DNA of 39,101 nt from Hymenobacter ginkgonis (GCF_009755225.1 NZ_WQKZ01000012.1:1-39101), one strand, 5' to 3'. Counted from the stretch's first letter, positions 7,774 through 15,975 are shown. The notes: generated from the letters alone by a model not told the origin. Made by a program: numbers and translations.

Positions 7774-7809
7774 AAAAAGGCCCTTCTTGGTAGCAAGAAG
7801 GGCCTTTTT
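7774..7809. terminator. Strong bidirectional hairpin terminator
   Basis: A perfect 16-bp stem (AAAAAGGCCCTTCTTG and its complement) with a 4-nt loop, A-rich on one side and T-rich on the other. There is no intact gene immediately upstream on the plus strand, so it may be left over from a deleted gene. Confidence 0.85.
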
Positions 7810-8119
7810 CATTTTAGGGTGGCGGAATTGGTGGCGGACGACTGCCGCCTCTTAGGCCTGATAGGACTCAGCTGCACCCCAACTAGTGCTCTTAACTGCA
7901 GGAAAATCCTGTACCGAAGGTCGCGCTTAAGTTTCCCGCTCTCCGCTACTTAATCGTCTTCAACTCGGGCTACCCTGTGCACAAGGAAAGGATAACTTTT
8001 TACCTGAAGATTCATAGTAAAATAAGTACCTATGAATCTTTTGTTCGGCTACCTTGCTGACCCAATACGCTACCCTAATTAGGGTCGTATGCGTCTAGTA
8101 TACGGCCTGCTATCTATCG
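7810..8119. other. Intergenic region upstream of the sigma factor
   Basis: Part of the 650-bp gap from 7468 to 8119, with no convincing gene. At 7817-7832 the string GGTGGCGGAATTGGT matches a tRNA-Leu 5' half, but no T-arm or acceptor 3' strand follows. Closer to the sigma gene lie an 11-bp inverted repeat (AAGATTCATAG at 8007-8017 and its complement at 8030-8040) and a perfect 14-bp palindrome ACCCTAATTAGGGT (8072-8085), possible operator sites for the sigma gene. Confidence 0.5.
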
Positions 8120-8656
8120 GTGAAACTATTTGACCAGGAAGCTGAATCGCAGCTTGTTATTCGCCTGTATGCGCGTGACGAAACGGCGATGACCTATTTT
8201 TACAAGAACTATCACAAAGCCCTACAAGCGACCATTTGGCGTATCGTCCGGGATGAGAGTTTGGCGCAGGACGTGCTGCAGGAATCCATGCTCAAATTCT
8301 GGCTCTCCTTCCCGGCTTATGATAGCCGCAAGGGCCGACTCTTTACGTGGGCGCTAAACATTGCCCGCAACCTGGCCATCGACCGCTTGCGCATGGCGCG
8401 CCAAACCAGCCAGCGGTCGCAGCCCCTAACGGAAGAATTAACGTCCACGTTGACTGCGGCCTCTTTCAACCCCGACCACATTGGTGTTCGGGACTGGCTG
8501 ACGCTGCTCAGTCCTGCTGACCGGCAATTACTCGAAGTACTCTACTTTCAGGGGTTCACCCACACGGAAGCTGCCGATGAACTACAGTTGCCGCTGGGCA
8601 CTGTAAAAACGCGCATAGGCCGAATCATTCGAACTCTCGCGCAAGCAGTCGGCTAA
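8120..8656 (+). CDS. ECF-type RNA polymerase sigma factor
   Basis: A sigma-70 family protein of 178 residues. Region 2 (about residues 25-95) contains ARDETAMTYFYKNYHKAL, the DVLQESMLKFW motif and the TWALNIARNLAIDRLR helix. Region 4 (about residues 125-175) has DRQLLEVLYFQGFTHTEAA and the recognition helix LPLGTVKTRIGRIIRTL. It would redirect RNA polymerase to its own promoters. Most ECF factors sit next to an anti-sigma gene; here the next gene is a broken resolvase on the other strand, so the regulator is missing or elsewhere. The start is a GTG at 8120, and the palindrome at 8072-8085 lies about 35 bp upstream. Confidence 0.93.
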   Translation: MKLFDQEAESQLVIRLYARDETAMTYFYKNYHKALQATIWRIVRDESLAQDVLQESMLKFWLSFPAYDSRKGRLFTWALNIARNLAIDRLRMARQTSQRSQPLTEELTSTLTAASFNPDHIGVRDWLTLLSPADRQLLEVLYFQGFTHTEAADELQLPLGTVKTRIGRIIRTLAQAVG

Positions 8657-8663
8657 TCTGGGG

Positions 8664-9239
8664 CTAGGCTAGGTACTTGGCCACCGTGCTGGCCGAAATG
8701 TCCATGGCCTTGGCAATGGCGTAGTTCGACATCCCCCCGCCCTTGAGCCGGCGAATCTGCTCGATTTGCGCCTGGCTCTTACCTGGGGTGCCGAGCTTGA
8801 CGCCGGCGGCCTTCTTCTTGGCCAGGGCCGCCTTGGTGTTTTCCGAAATTTTAATCAAGTCCTGAGCCGCGATGGTGGCCAGCATCGAGACGATGACGTC
8901 GCCGAAGGGGCCCAGTGAGTCGAGGTAGGGCTCGGTGAAGGATTTGTAATTCACGCCGTGGTCTTTCAGCTATTTTAGGTAGCGCAGCGTGGCCAGGGCC
9001 CCTTCGCGGCTGAAGCGGTCGAGCCGCCAGAACACGACCAGGTCGAACTTCTTCTGGTAGGCCTCCAGCAACAAGGCCTTAAACTCGGCGCGGGCGGCCT
9101 TACCCCCCGACTCCTGGTCGGTGAATACTTTATAGATAACGCCGTGCTGCTCCGCGAAGGCGCGCAGCTGGTGCAGCTGGTTCTCGGTGTCCTGGCCTTT
9201 ATCCTTTGTCGATACGCGGGCGTAGATGGCTACTCGCAT
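8664..9239 (-). pseudogene. Serine recombinase interrupted by an in-frame amber stop
   Basis: One resolvase-family gene read in a single frame as two halves. The N-terminal part (MRVAIYARVSTKDKGQDTEN through FWRLDRFSREGALATLRYLK) holds the catalytic serine motif. A TAG codon at 8972-8970 interrupts it. The same frame then continues LKDHGVNYKSFTEPYLDS, the AAQDLIKISENTKAAL helix and a C-terminal helix-turn-helix ending at 8664. A single substitution from a sense codon such as CAG or GAG explains the break. The ATG at 9239 is preferred over an upstream GTG that would overlap the next gene. It should be inactive unless the amber codon is suppressed; it differs clearly from the intact resolvase at 111-671. 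Confidence 0.88.
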
Positions 9240-9247
9240 CCGAACGG

Positions 9248-9847
9248 CTACCAAGCGGCCGCCGGAGCGGCTACCGTTTTGTGCAGGCTCGTAAATAGAC
9301 TTTGCACACTCTCGTCCAGCCCTGCTTTGAGTTGAACAACTTGTTCAGGCGTCATAAAGGTGCTCATGCCGGGAAAACCTTGGCTTAGGGCATTGTGCCG
9401 TTGGCTCACCGCCTGCGTGGCATGGGCGGATTGCACCCACCGGTTGAGGTCATAGGCGCCATACCCGGGACTCGCGGCGCTATAGAAATTATAGACGGAG
9501 CCCAAATTAGAAACTTCTACCCGGTAGCGTCCCTCCCGCGTTTCGATTCGAAAGCGCAGCCAGAGTTCGGCGCTCGCCCCAAGCTTGCCATTGGGCCGGC
9601 GCACCTGCACGCGCGAATAGCCACTGCCTAAGATGAGATGCCGCTGGGCATCCTCGAGCTGCACAACCTGGTGCACATCCTCGAAGGTGAGCGCGACCCA
9701 TTCGCGCACCCGCCCGTAGAGTTCATCGGCCGAAACGCCGGGCGTCGCTACTACCTGTTGGTAGCGCAACGTATCCGGCAAGGAGGTTTGCGCGTGGCTA
9801 CTGAGGGAAACCAGCGTGAGCGCGACTAGAAATAAGAGTAGTTTCAT
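9248..9847 (-). CDS. DUF4468 secreted protein
   Basis: A 199-residue exported protein: a signal peptide (MKLLLFLVALTLVSLSSHAQ) followed by a DUF4468 domain. The family pattern is visible in VVATPGVSADELYGRVREW, where strand, turn and the ELY-x3-W helix stand out. HLILGSGYSRV and the strand pair ending in GRYRVEVSNLGSVYNF also fit. DUF4468 has a TBP-like fold and is common in Bacteroidota secreted proteins, with no known activity. The ATG at 9847 is chosen because it begins the signal peptide; an upstream in-frame extension has no such feature. Its stop lies 8 bp from the start of the broken resolvase on the same strand. Confidence 0.85.
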   Translation of the reverse strand: MKLLLFLVALTLVSLSSHAQTSLPDTLRYQQVVATPGVSADELYGRVREWVALTFEDVHQVVQLEDAQRHLILGSGYSRVQVRRPNGKLGASAELWLRFRIETREGRYRVEVSNLGSVYNFYSAASPGYGAYDLNRWVQSAHATQAVSQRHNALSQGFPGMSTFMTPEQVVQLKAGLDESVQSLFTSLHKTVAAPAAAW

Positions 9848-9920
9848 GGGGCCAAAATACGAGACGGCGCATGCGCGTTGAGCTACCCCAGGCCATCCAA
9901 AAAAGGGTAGCCGAAAGCGG

Positions 9921-9943
9921 CCCGAAAAACCTACGTTTTCGGG
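9921..9943. terminator. Hairpin between divergent genes
   Basis: CCCGAAAAAC / GTTTTCGGGG form a short stem with loop CTAC. Related hairpins lie at 10964-10999 and 32849-32890. It sits upstream of both flanking divergent genes, so it may be the relic of a lost gene end. Confidence 0.5.
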
Positions 9944-10198
9944 GTCGCTAGGGCACTCGGCCAACTAGTCCAAAAAACGAGCGTTTCTTGGAGGGTAGCG
10001 TAGTTTACGAAACTCCTCCCTTTGGCACGTTTCATAAACGTTGATTCATAGACGGGTTTCTTAAATTCGCCCCGCGCTACAGTGAACTGCTGGCACCTGG
10101 CGCTGGCCAGCTGCTAGGCGTTCACAGAAAGGAGCAATATTCTGCCAGGCGGCCCGTTGCTCGGCCTATAGTTGAGCCGCCACTTCGCGCCCCCCTTT

Positions 10199-10861
10199 AT
10201 GACCAATACGCTCCTCGCCCTGTTGCTGCTGGCCCCGGGCCTGTCGCTGGCTCAAAAGCCTTTTGCCTACCACATTAGCGGCCGAATCGGCTTGTTGAAT
10301 GCGCCCAATAAAGTCTACTTGATAAACGGCGAACTGGTGGACTCGGCCACCCTCACCAACGGGGCCTTCGAGCTCCACGGAACCGCTGAACTGCCCACCC
10401 GCGCCAACTTGGTGGTGCAGGCTAACGGGTATCATCCGAACGCCGTGCTGACCAATGCCACCAGCGTATTCTTGGAGCCCGCCCCGGTGGTCGTCCACAG
10501 CGACGGTCGCTTGCGCGATGCCACGACGAGCATCACCGGCGGCCCCCTCACCACCGAACATCAGCAACTCTACGCCTCGGTGCCGCCCAACGCCACGCCC
10601 CAACAGTATGCCCAAGCCTACACCGCCTTCATCAAAACCCACCCCACTTCTTGGGTGAGCCTGATGGCCTTGTGGGATATGGGCGTTTTTGCGAAACGCG
10701 AATACGACGAAGTGGGGCCCCTCTACGCCGCCCTTAGCCCCGAACTGAAGAGTAGCCGCCCGGGCCGCCTCTACGGCGACCTGGTGCAGGGCCTCAAAGC
10801 CACCCGTGATCGGGAACGGACCAGGCGCTTGCCAACAGTCCCGGAGCCACAGCACCGCTAA
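10199..10861 (+). CDS. DUF4369 protein lacking its thioredoxin domain
   Basis: A 220-residue exported protein. A signal peptide (MTNTLLALLLLAPGLSLAQ) precedes a DUF4369 beta domain (YHISGRIGLLNAPNKVYLIN, DSATLTNGAFELHG, then VFLEPAPVVVHSDG). A helical segment follows (FIKTHPTSWVSLMALWDMGV, LYAALSPELKSSRPGRLYGD). In most relatives this arrangement continues into an AhpC/TSA or TlpA thioredoxin domain with a CxxC site. Here the protein ends 18 residues after GLKA with a basic tail (RDRERTRRLP) and no CxxC. It is probably a truncated, redox-inactive form. A terminator follows at 10964-10999. Confidence 0.8.
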   Translation: MTNTLLALLLLAPGLSLAQKPFAYHISGRIGLLNAPNKVYLINGELVDSATLTNGAFELHGTAELPTRANLVVQANGYHPNAVLTNATSVFLEPAPVVVHSDGRLRDATTSITGGPLTTEHQQLYASVPPNATPQQYAQAYTAFIKTHPTSWVSLMALWDMGVFAKREYDEVGPLYAALSPELKSSRPGRLYGDLVQGLKATRDRERTRRLPTVPEPQHR

Positions 10862-10963
10862 AGGGCAAACATCGGCCAGGACAAGAAATGAGTCGTTTTA
10901 TTGAACGGCTTTCACCTTGTTCCGAAACCTACTGTTTTTCGAACGACTTTACTGCCCACGCCA

Positions 10964-10999
10964 AAGGCCTCGAAAACGCCAGTTTTCGAGGCCTTTTTG
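10964..10999. terminator. Intrinsic terminator
   Basis: A perfect 15-bp stem, AAAGGCCTCGAAAAC and its complement, with a 4-nt loop and a T run, lying 103 bp after the DUF4369 gene. Confidence 0.85.
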
Positions 11000-11107
11000 A
11001 AGAGGGTTTTTCGAATGGTTGCTAGACCTACGTGAGCGCAAGTAGTCTAGCCTCGGTATCGACAGGCTAAAGGATTAGAAACGGCTGCCTTGCCGAAGCG
11101 TTTGGTG

Positions 11108-11662
11108 CTAAAATTCCGCCCGGTTCGTTAACAGCGTACTGATTTCTAGCTGCCAGAATCCGCCTTCCATTAAGGCTTGCGCATCTGCCTCCGTTAAGCG
11201 TTGCTGCAAGACGGTAAGCTGCTCGTCTGTGAAATCAGCGTCTAGATATGCATCCTCTCCCCGCGTGGCTAGCAAGTCCTCGATGAAACGACGATAAGCC
11301 ACCAGTGATACCATAAAGGCCTGAAGCGAGCAGTTGATATAATGCGTCGCAAACCCCTTGTCATGATCGAGCCATTCGACAGAGGCATTCCGGGAGGTAT
11401 TAAGAACTATGGGATTGCCTAAGCCATCAGTACCTAGCTGCACGAACTGCGCAAATGCGGATGGTAAGTTGTACAGCGTACTCACCCGCTCCAAGGAGGC
11501 ATCAAACGACAAGTAGGGCGCGGCAGTGCGCGGTAAACCCACTGTTGCTAACAGGGCTTGGGTAGCTGGCGCTATCCCTAAGCGGGCGAGCACTTCCGGC
11601 GGATAAGCAAAGAGAGGTTCGCCTAGGGTACGCCAGTAGGCCGCAATATCTTGAGGAGACAT
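11108..11662 (-). CDS. SUKH-4-like immunity-type protein
   Basis: A 184-residue cytosolic protein resembling SUKH-superfamily (SMI1/KNR4, especially SUKH-4) proteins. The N-terminal helix (MSPQDIAAYWRTLGEP), the LATVGLPRTAAPYLSF turn, the LGTDGLGNPIVLNT strand pair and the FINCSL-like segment HYINCSLQAFMVSLVAYRRFI all fit that family. SUKH proteins often neutralise contact-dependent or secreted nuclease/deaminase toxins. No toxin gene is next to it, so it could be an orphan immunity gene. The ATG at 11662 is chosen over an upstream TTG because family-like sequence starts there. Confidence 0.7.
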   Translation of the reverse strand: MSPQDIAAYWRTLGEPLFAYPPEVLARLGIAPATQALLATVGLPRTAAPYLSFDASLERVSTLYNLPSAFAQFVQLGTDGLGNPIVLNTSRNASVEWLDHDKGFATHYINCSLQAFMVSLVAYRRFIEDLLATRGEDAYLDADFTDEQLTVLQQRLTEADAQALMEGGFWQLEISTLLTNRAEF

Positions 11663-11792
11663 AGTAACGCTAAACGAAGCGCGTGGAGAGTTGGCAAATC
11701 TACTTCGACTGCTCACGTCATAGTTAACGTGTACTGCCTGCCAGCATACAAGCAGCGTAGCCTAATGTACCTGGTAGTACAAGGGGCTCAGG

Positions 11793-11833
11793 GGCTCAGA
11801 AAGTCCGGTTCCAGGCGAGTGGCTCAGAAAGTC
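11793..11833 (+). repeat. Paired GGCTCAGAAAG motif (28-bp phase)
   Basis: GGCTCAGAAAGTC occurs at 11793 and again 28 bp later at 11821. A similarly spaced pair in reverse orientation lies at 38111-38153. It falls in the intergenic space before the histidine kinase. Confidence 0.7.
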
Positions 11834-12020
11834 TAGCACACCTGCATTTCCAGCACGAGGAGGGGGGCGAAAAGTTGAAAACTGCTGCGCCAGAAAGGTG
11901 CCCCTTTTAGGACCTAGCTTATTCTCTACTTTAGCTTGACTTTGTAGCGTCTGTCATCCTTGGTTGACTTGCTTTTCGCTGGTCGGCCCCGACCTTTAGC
12001 CCGCCCCTACGGCTGACTTG

Positions 12021-13634
12021 ATGCTCACCCTCGACTTGCTGGCTGTCTTCAACGCCCAGCCCGGCGCTACCCTGTTACTGTCCCCGGATTGGGTGATTAT
12101 AGGCGCCAGCGACGACTACCTGGCCGCGACCCTGACCCAGCGGGAGACGCTGGTGGGGCAGTTCATCTTCGACGCCTTTCCCGACAACCCCCAAACTCCC
12201 GAGGCCAACGCCGTAGCGAACGTGCGCGCCTCGCTGCAACAGGTACTAGCCACTAAACAGCCGCACGAGATGGCCCCGCAGCACTACGATGTGCCCGACC
12301 GCACCCGGCCCGGCCAGTTCGTCGAGCGCCACTGGCAGCCGCGCCACACGCCCGTGCTCGATGCGCAAGGGCAGGTGCAGTTCATCATCCAATCTGTGCA
12401 GGACATCACCGCCAGCCGCCAGGTCGAGCGGCAGCTGCGGGAAAGTGTGGCCGCCGAGCAAGCGGCGCACGCCGTGGCCGAGCAGCAGCGCCAACGCTTC
12501 CGCGAGGTCCTCACGCAGATGCCCGCCTACATTGCCGTCTACCAGGGGCCGGACCACATCTACCAGTTCGTCAACCCCGCTTATCAAAGCCTGTTTCCGC
12601 ACCGCTCCTTCCTGGGGCGACCGTTTCGCGAAGGCACCCCGGAGGCTGTAGAATTGGGGGTAGTGGCCTTGTTTGACCAGGTCTACCAGACCGGGGAGCC
12701 CATCTACCTGCGCGAAATGGAAGGCTGGTTCGACTTTCACGGCACCGGGCAGCCGGTGCAGGTCTTTCTTAATATCTCGCTGCACCCGCTGCGCGATGTG
12801 CGGGGCCAGATTGATGGCGTGATGGACTTTACGTATGACGTGAGCCAGCAGGTGCGCGCCCGCCAGCAGGTCGAGCAATTGAACCAGGAGTTGGAAACCC
12901 GCGTGCAGGCGCGCACCCAGGAGCTGCACGATGCCAATGCCCACCTGCGGCGCACCAACGCGGACCTCGACACGTTTGTCTACACGGCCTCGCACGACCT
13001 CAAATCGCCGATTACCAACATCGAGGGCCTGCTGCTGGCCCTGCACGAGGTGTTGCCGGCCGAGGTCCAGCAAACGGAACTGGTGGCCGAGCTGCTGCGC
13101 TTGCTGGCGGACACGGTCGGCCGCTTCCGCTTCACCATCACGCAGCTCACCGACCTGGTGCGCTTGCAGCAGAGCCAGGTCGGCCCGACCGAGGCGGTGG
13201 CACTGAAGCCGCTGCTGGCGGGCGTATGCCACGACCTGGACACCGAGATACGGCTAGCCGGGGCCACGGTGCACGTGCAGGTGCCGGCGGACCTGCGGGT
13301 CACTTTCATCCCGGCCAACCTGCGCTCCATTGTCTACAACCTGCTCAGCAACGCCGTCAAATACCGGGCGCCGGACCGGCCGGCCCAGGTCTGGCTCCGG
13401 GCCGAGCCGCAGGCGGACGCGGTCGTGCTGGCTGTGCAGGACAACGGCCTGGGACTGGACCGGACGCAGCAGGGGCGCTTATTTCAAGTGTTCCAGCGCC
13501 TGCACACCCACGTCGAAGGGTCGGGCGTGGGCCTGTACATGATTAAGCGCCTGATTGACAACGGGGGTGCTACCATCGCCGTAAGCAGCGAGCCCAACGT
13601 GGGTACCACCTTCACAGTGACGTTCCGCGCCTAG
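12021..13634 (+). CDS. PAS-domain sensor histidine kinase
   Basis: A kinase of about 537 residues with no transmembrane segments, so probably cytosolic. It has a PAS domain at about residues 10-135 ending in IIQSVQDITASRQVER, then a coiled coil rich in A, E and Q. A second PAS domain spans about 165-285 (IYQFVNPAYQSLFPH to GVMDFTYDVS), followed by another coiled coil. The dimerisation helix carries phospho-accepting His in TASHDLKSPITN. The ATPase domain has an N box (NLLSNAVKYR), a G1 box (VQDNGLGLD) and a G2-like GSGVGLYMIKRLI. The receiver gene starts 29 bp downstream, so the two likely form one phosphorelay. The signal is unknown. The ATG at 12021 follows an in-frame TTG directly. Confidence 0.95.
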   Translation: MLTLDLLAVFNAQPGATLLLSPDWVIIGASDDYLAATLTQRETLVGQFIFDAFPDNPQTPEANAVANVRASLQQVLATKQPHEMAPQHYDVPDRTRPGQFVERHWQPRHTPVLDAQGQVQFIIQSVQDITASRQVERQLRESVAAEQAAHAVAEQQRQRFREVLTQMPAYIAVYQGPDHIYQFVNPAYQSLFPHRSFLGRPFREGTPEAVELGVVALFDQVYQTGEPIYLREMEGWFDFHGTGQPVQVFLNISLHPLRDVRGQIDGVMDFTYDVSQQVRARQQVEQLNQELETRVQARTQELHDANAHLRRTNADLDTFVYTASHDLKSPITNIEGLLLALHEVLPAEVQQTELVAELLRLLADTVGRFRFTITQLTDLVRLQQSQVGPTEAVALKPLLAGVCHDLDTEIRLAGATVHVQVPADLRVTFIPANLRSIVYNLLSNAVKYRAPDRPAQVWLRAEPQADAVVLAVQDNGLGLDRTQQGRLFQVFQRLHTHVEGSGVGLYMIKRLIDNGGATIAVSSEPNVGTTFTVTFRA

Positions 13635-13663
13635 CGCGCGCCTGCCTGTTGTCCCTGTGCCTT

Positions 13664-14053
13664 ATGCCCTGCTTAGCCTGCGTGCTGCTGGTCGATGATG
13701 ACCGCACCGCCAATTTCCTGCACAAGCTCCTGGTTACCAACATGGGGATTGCCGGGCAGGTGCTCGTGGCCGAGGATGGCCAGCAAGCCCTCACTACGCT
13801 AGCTGGGTTGAGTGCCCCGCCCGCGCTTATTCTGCTGGACCTGAACATGCCCGTACTCAACGGCTTGGACTTCCTGACGCGCTACGCCCAACTGCCGCCC
13901 GTTAATCTGCGCCCCATCGTGGCGCTCCTTTCCAGCTCCGACCACTGGCTCGACCAGGCCCGCGCCCAGCACTTGCCGGTTGATGCGTACCTGACCAAGC
14001 CCCTAACCCGCGAGAAATTGCAAGGCGTCTTGCAGCAGTATTTCCCGCAGTAG
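13664..14053 (+). CDS. Single-domain response regulator (CheY-like receiver)
   Basis: A receiver of about 129 residues with no output domain. CVLLVDDDRTANF supplies the acidic pocket, LILLDLNMPVLNG the phosphorylated Asp, and DAYLTKPLT the conserved Lys-Pro. It begins 29 bp after the PAS kinase and would accept phosphate from it, acting by protein contact or as a relay. I chose the ATG at 13664 over an upstream GTG because family members start a few residues before the first beta strand. The Rcp1-like type (long loops, NMPVLNG) often pairs with PAS or phytochrome-like kinases. Confidence 0.95.
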   Translation: MPCLACVLLVDDDRTANFLHKLLVTNMGIAGQVLVAEDGQQALTTLAGLSAPPALILLDLNMPVLNGLDFLTRYAQLPPVNLRPIVALLSSSDHWLDQARAQHLPVDAYLTKPLTREKLQGVLQQYFPQ

Positions 14054-14391
14054 CGGTCAGGTACCTGGCCAGGTAACGTGGTCAGCAGCAGCGGGTGGCG
14101 AATCGGAACCAGTGGGCACCCCTTGCTTAGGTAGTGCGCAGGCAAGGGTAAATAGGATTTTGGGTAAGGTTAGGGATTGTCATTTTCCCTTGTGCTCCTA
14201 AGAAAAATCCTTTAACGTAATGTGTGATAGCGGACAAACCTTGGAAAGGTAATATGTTTGACCCTGCTGCGCGGGGCACTGCAGCAGGGCACTTTGCCAA
14301 GGATGAGCTTCAAGTCGGGGTATACGAAACGCATCCGCGCCGACTAGCTACCGGCTGTCGAGCCAATTTCTACCCCTCACTGCAAGCCGTA
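14054..14391. other. Intergenic, no feature seen
   Basis: About 340 bp between the receiver gene and the convergent DUF3592-like gene. I see neither a convincing gene nor a strong terminator. Confidence 0.5.
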
Positions 14392-14817
14392 CTAAGTAGG
14401 GTCTTTTCGCCATCGCCCTACACTGCTGATGACCGCGTAGCACCCCACCAGAAAGAGCACGCCCCACGCCAAGCTTTCCCCTGCCCTGTAAGAGCCCGGG
14501 AACAGGAACACCTCGGGATGCGTGGCCAAGTGTTGTAGCTGCAAGGTCTGTCCTGCCCGCAGCCGTTCGCAGTCCAGCTGGCCCACCTTTATGGAATGCT
14601 CCTGGCCTTGGAAAGTAAAGTGCACGAATCGGAAAGCCGCCGAGGCATGGCACTCCGCTCGCACGACTTGGACTGGAACTAGCGGCCCAGTAAGCGCCAC
14701 GTCACGCTCCGCTTTTTTGCCGGGCAAAACCGCACAGCAGAGAACGATGAGCAGCAGGCCGCCGAGGAAGTTGAAGAGGTGCAAAGTCGGATTAGCTACC
14801 AGGAAGCGAGGGGTCAA
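14392..14817 (-). CDS. DUF3592-like two-helix membrane protein (paralogue 2)
   Basis: A 141-residue paralogue of the protein at 7027-7467, similar along its whole length and most strongly in the central domain (VHFTFQGQEHSIKVGQLDCE, then LQLQHLATHPEVFLFPGSY). It has the same layout: a helix (FLGGLLLIVLCCAVLPG), a beta domain, and a helix (LAWGVLFLVGCYAV). As in paralogue 1, the only plausible N-terminal start is TTG (14817), and the most N-terminal residues differ between the two. It directly abuts the left side of the non-coding repeat copy 1. DNA similarity is mostly limited to the coding part, so the duplication is old or the copies arrived independently. Confidence 0.7.
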   Translation of the reverse strand: MTPRFLVANPTLHLFNFLGGLLLIVLCCAVLPGKKAERDVALTGPLVPVQVVRAECHASAAFRFVHFTFQGQEHSIKVGQLDCERLRAGQTLQLQHLATHPEVFLFPGSYRAGESLAWGVLFLVGCYAVISSVGRWRKDPT

Positions 14818-14949
14818 AGTCCCTAAAGATATCGGCTAACGTGGTCGTACTGCAGCCCTGCTGCCCCCGCAAGGCCCACCTTTCGCAGACGCTCTACCAG
14901 GGGGAGCAGAAATAGCCTCCGGACCGGTTGGCAAGAGAGAAATGGTCCT

Positions 14950-15975
14950 GTCGCAGGGCAATTGCCTCCACGCAGTGGCGAGTGGCAATTGCCCTGCCCT
15001 GTCGGCTGCTTTAGCATGCGATGACTTCTACAAGCTGTTAGACTCTTACTAGACAAGCGCTTAGGAATCAAGTCAGGGGGCATATATCCCCGTGGCACAG
15101 GTTGGCAATTGCCACTAGTCGACAGGGCACGTTTGGGTGCATCGTCAGAGAATGAGACGGAAAAGCCGAAAAAAGGGCTAAAAACGGCGTTTCCAGCGCA
15201 TGGGGGCACATGGGCGTGAGACTGACTTTTTTCACACCTTGTCGGGCCCTGGTGGCGGGCAGTCGGCTGATAGCTGCACGCCGGCCTGGGATAAGTATAC
15301 AGCCTGCTCAACTTCCAGCAACAAGCCCTCTCCCTACCAGATAGCACCGAGGCAGCTGTTAGCAATTGCCAAGTAAGGACAGGGCAAGCTGGGCTGCAAC
15401 GCTCGACTCGTGAGACGCTGATAGGTCGAGTTCGCGAATAATCGCCCCTAGCAGCACGCCAAGGGTGATACGGGTGAGATTGGCTTTTTAGGCAATGCAG
15501 CTCAGCCAAGCGGGCGCGAAGTTGTCAAAGGCTGCCTCGGTACCCCGCGTTCGCTCGGGGCTCTCAATCGGTGCTTAGTCGGAATACCAACCGGGGCGAC
15601 GCACTTCGTGGCGGCAGGTGGCAATTGCCAGATCCCAACTGGCAATTGCCACCTGCCGCACGGGATAAAAAGCCGATTCAGAAGCGCAGGGGCCTATTCT
15701 AGTGGGCCAAGCAGCTTTCATATATTCCCTTTGGCAGCTCGCTCAGCTCAGCGGCAAAAGCTAAAGGGCGCGCACTGCTGCGCGGGTGGCATTATAAAAA
15801 ATAGGCAATTTTTTGACATAGTTAACTGTATTATAGATAGTTAAGTGTAAAACACGTTATAATTTGTTTTGGGAGTTTTGGGAGTTGGGCACTTTTGGCA
15901 ATTGCCAACGACCTAATCGGCTCCTAACCCCTCGATTCCAACTAGACTCCGGCTAATGTGGAGGTTAATGGGGCC
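14950..15975 (+). repeat. Large non-coding repeat, copy 1
   Basis: A roughly 0.9-1.0 kb non-coding element. The part from about 15060 to 15975 matches the reverse complement of 34162-35070 (copy 2), and its right half also matches 35265-35781 (copy 3). GGCAATTGCC occurs at 14957, 14984, 15104, 15620, 15641 and 15897, with the variant AGCAATTGCC at 15361. A perfect 21-bp-arm hairpin with a 7-nt loop spans 15611-15659. A near-identical block at about 15720-15860 contains a GC-rich hairpin (CGCGCACTGCTGCGCG) and an AT-rich tail. The right boundary is GTTAATGGGGCC. Short open frames exist but differ by indels between copies, so I do not call a protein. Confidence 0.88.

Noticed and set aside
7817..7905. 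Possible tRNA-Leu
   Set aside because: The 5' half matches GGTGGCGGAATTGGT, but there is no T-arm, no matching acceptor strand and no clear anticodon arm. At most it is a fragment.
15452..15844. Open frames in the three non-coding repeats, with similar products (for example ...GNCQIPTGNCHL...)
   Set aside because: The repeated GNCQ words are just the GGCAATTGCC palindrome translated. Single-base indels break the frame upstream between copies, and differences between the closest copies alter amino acids. A small protein cannot be fully excluded.
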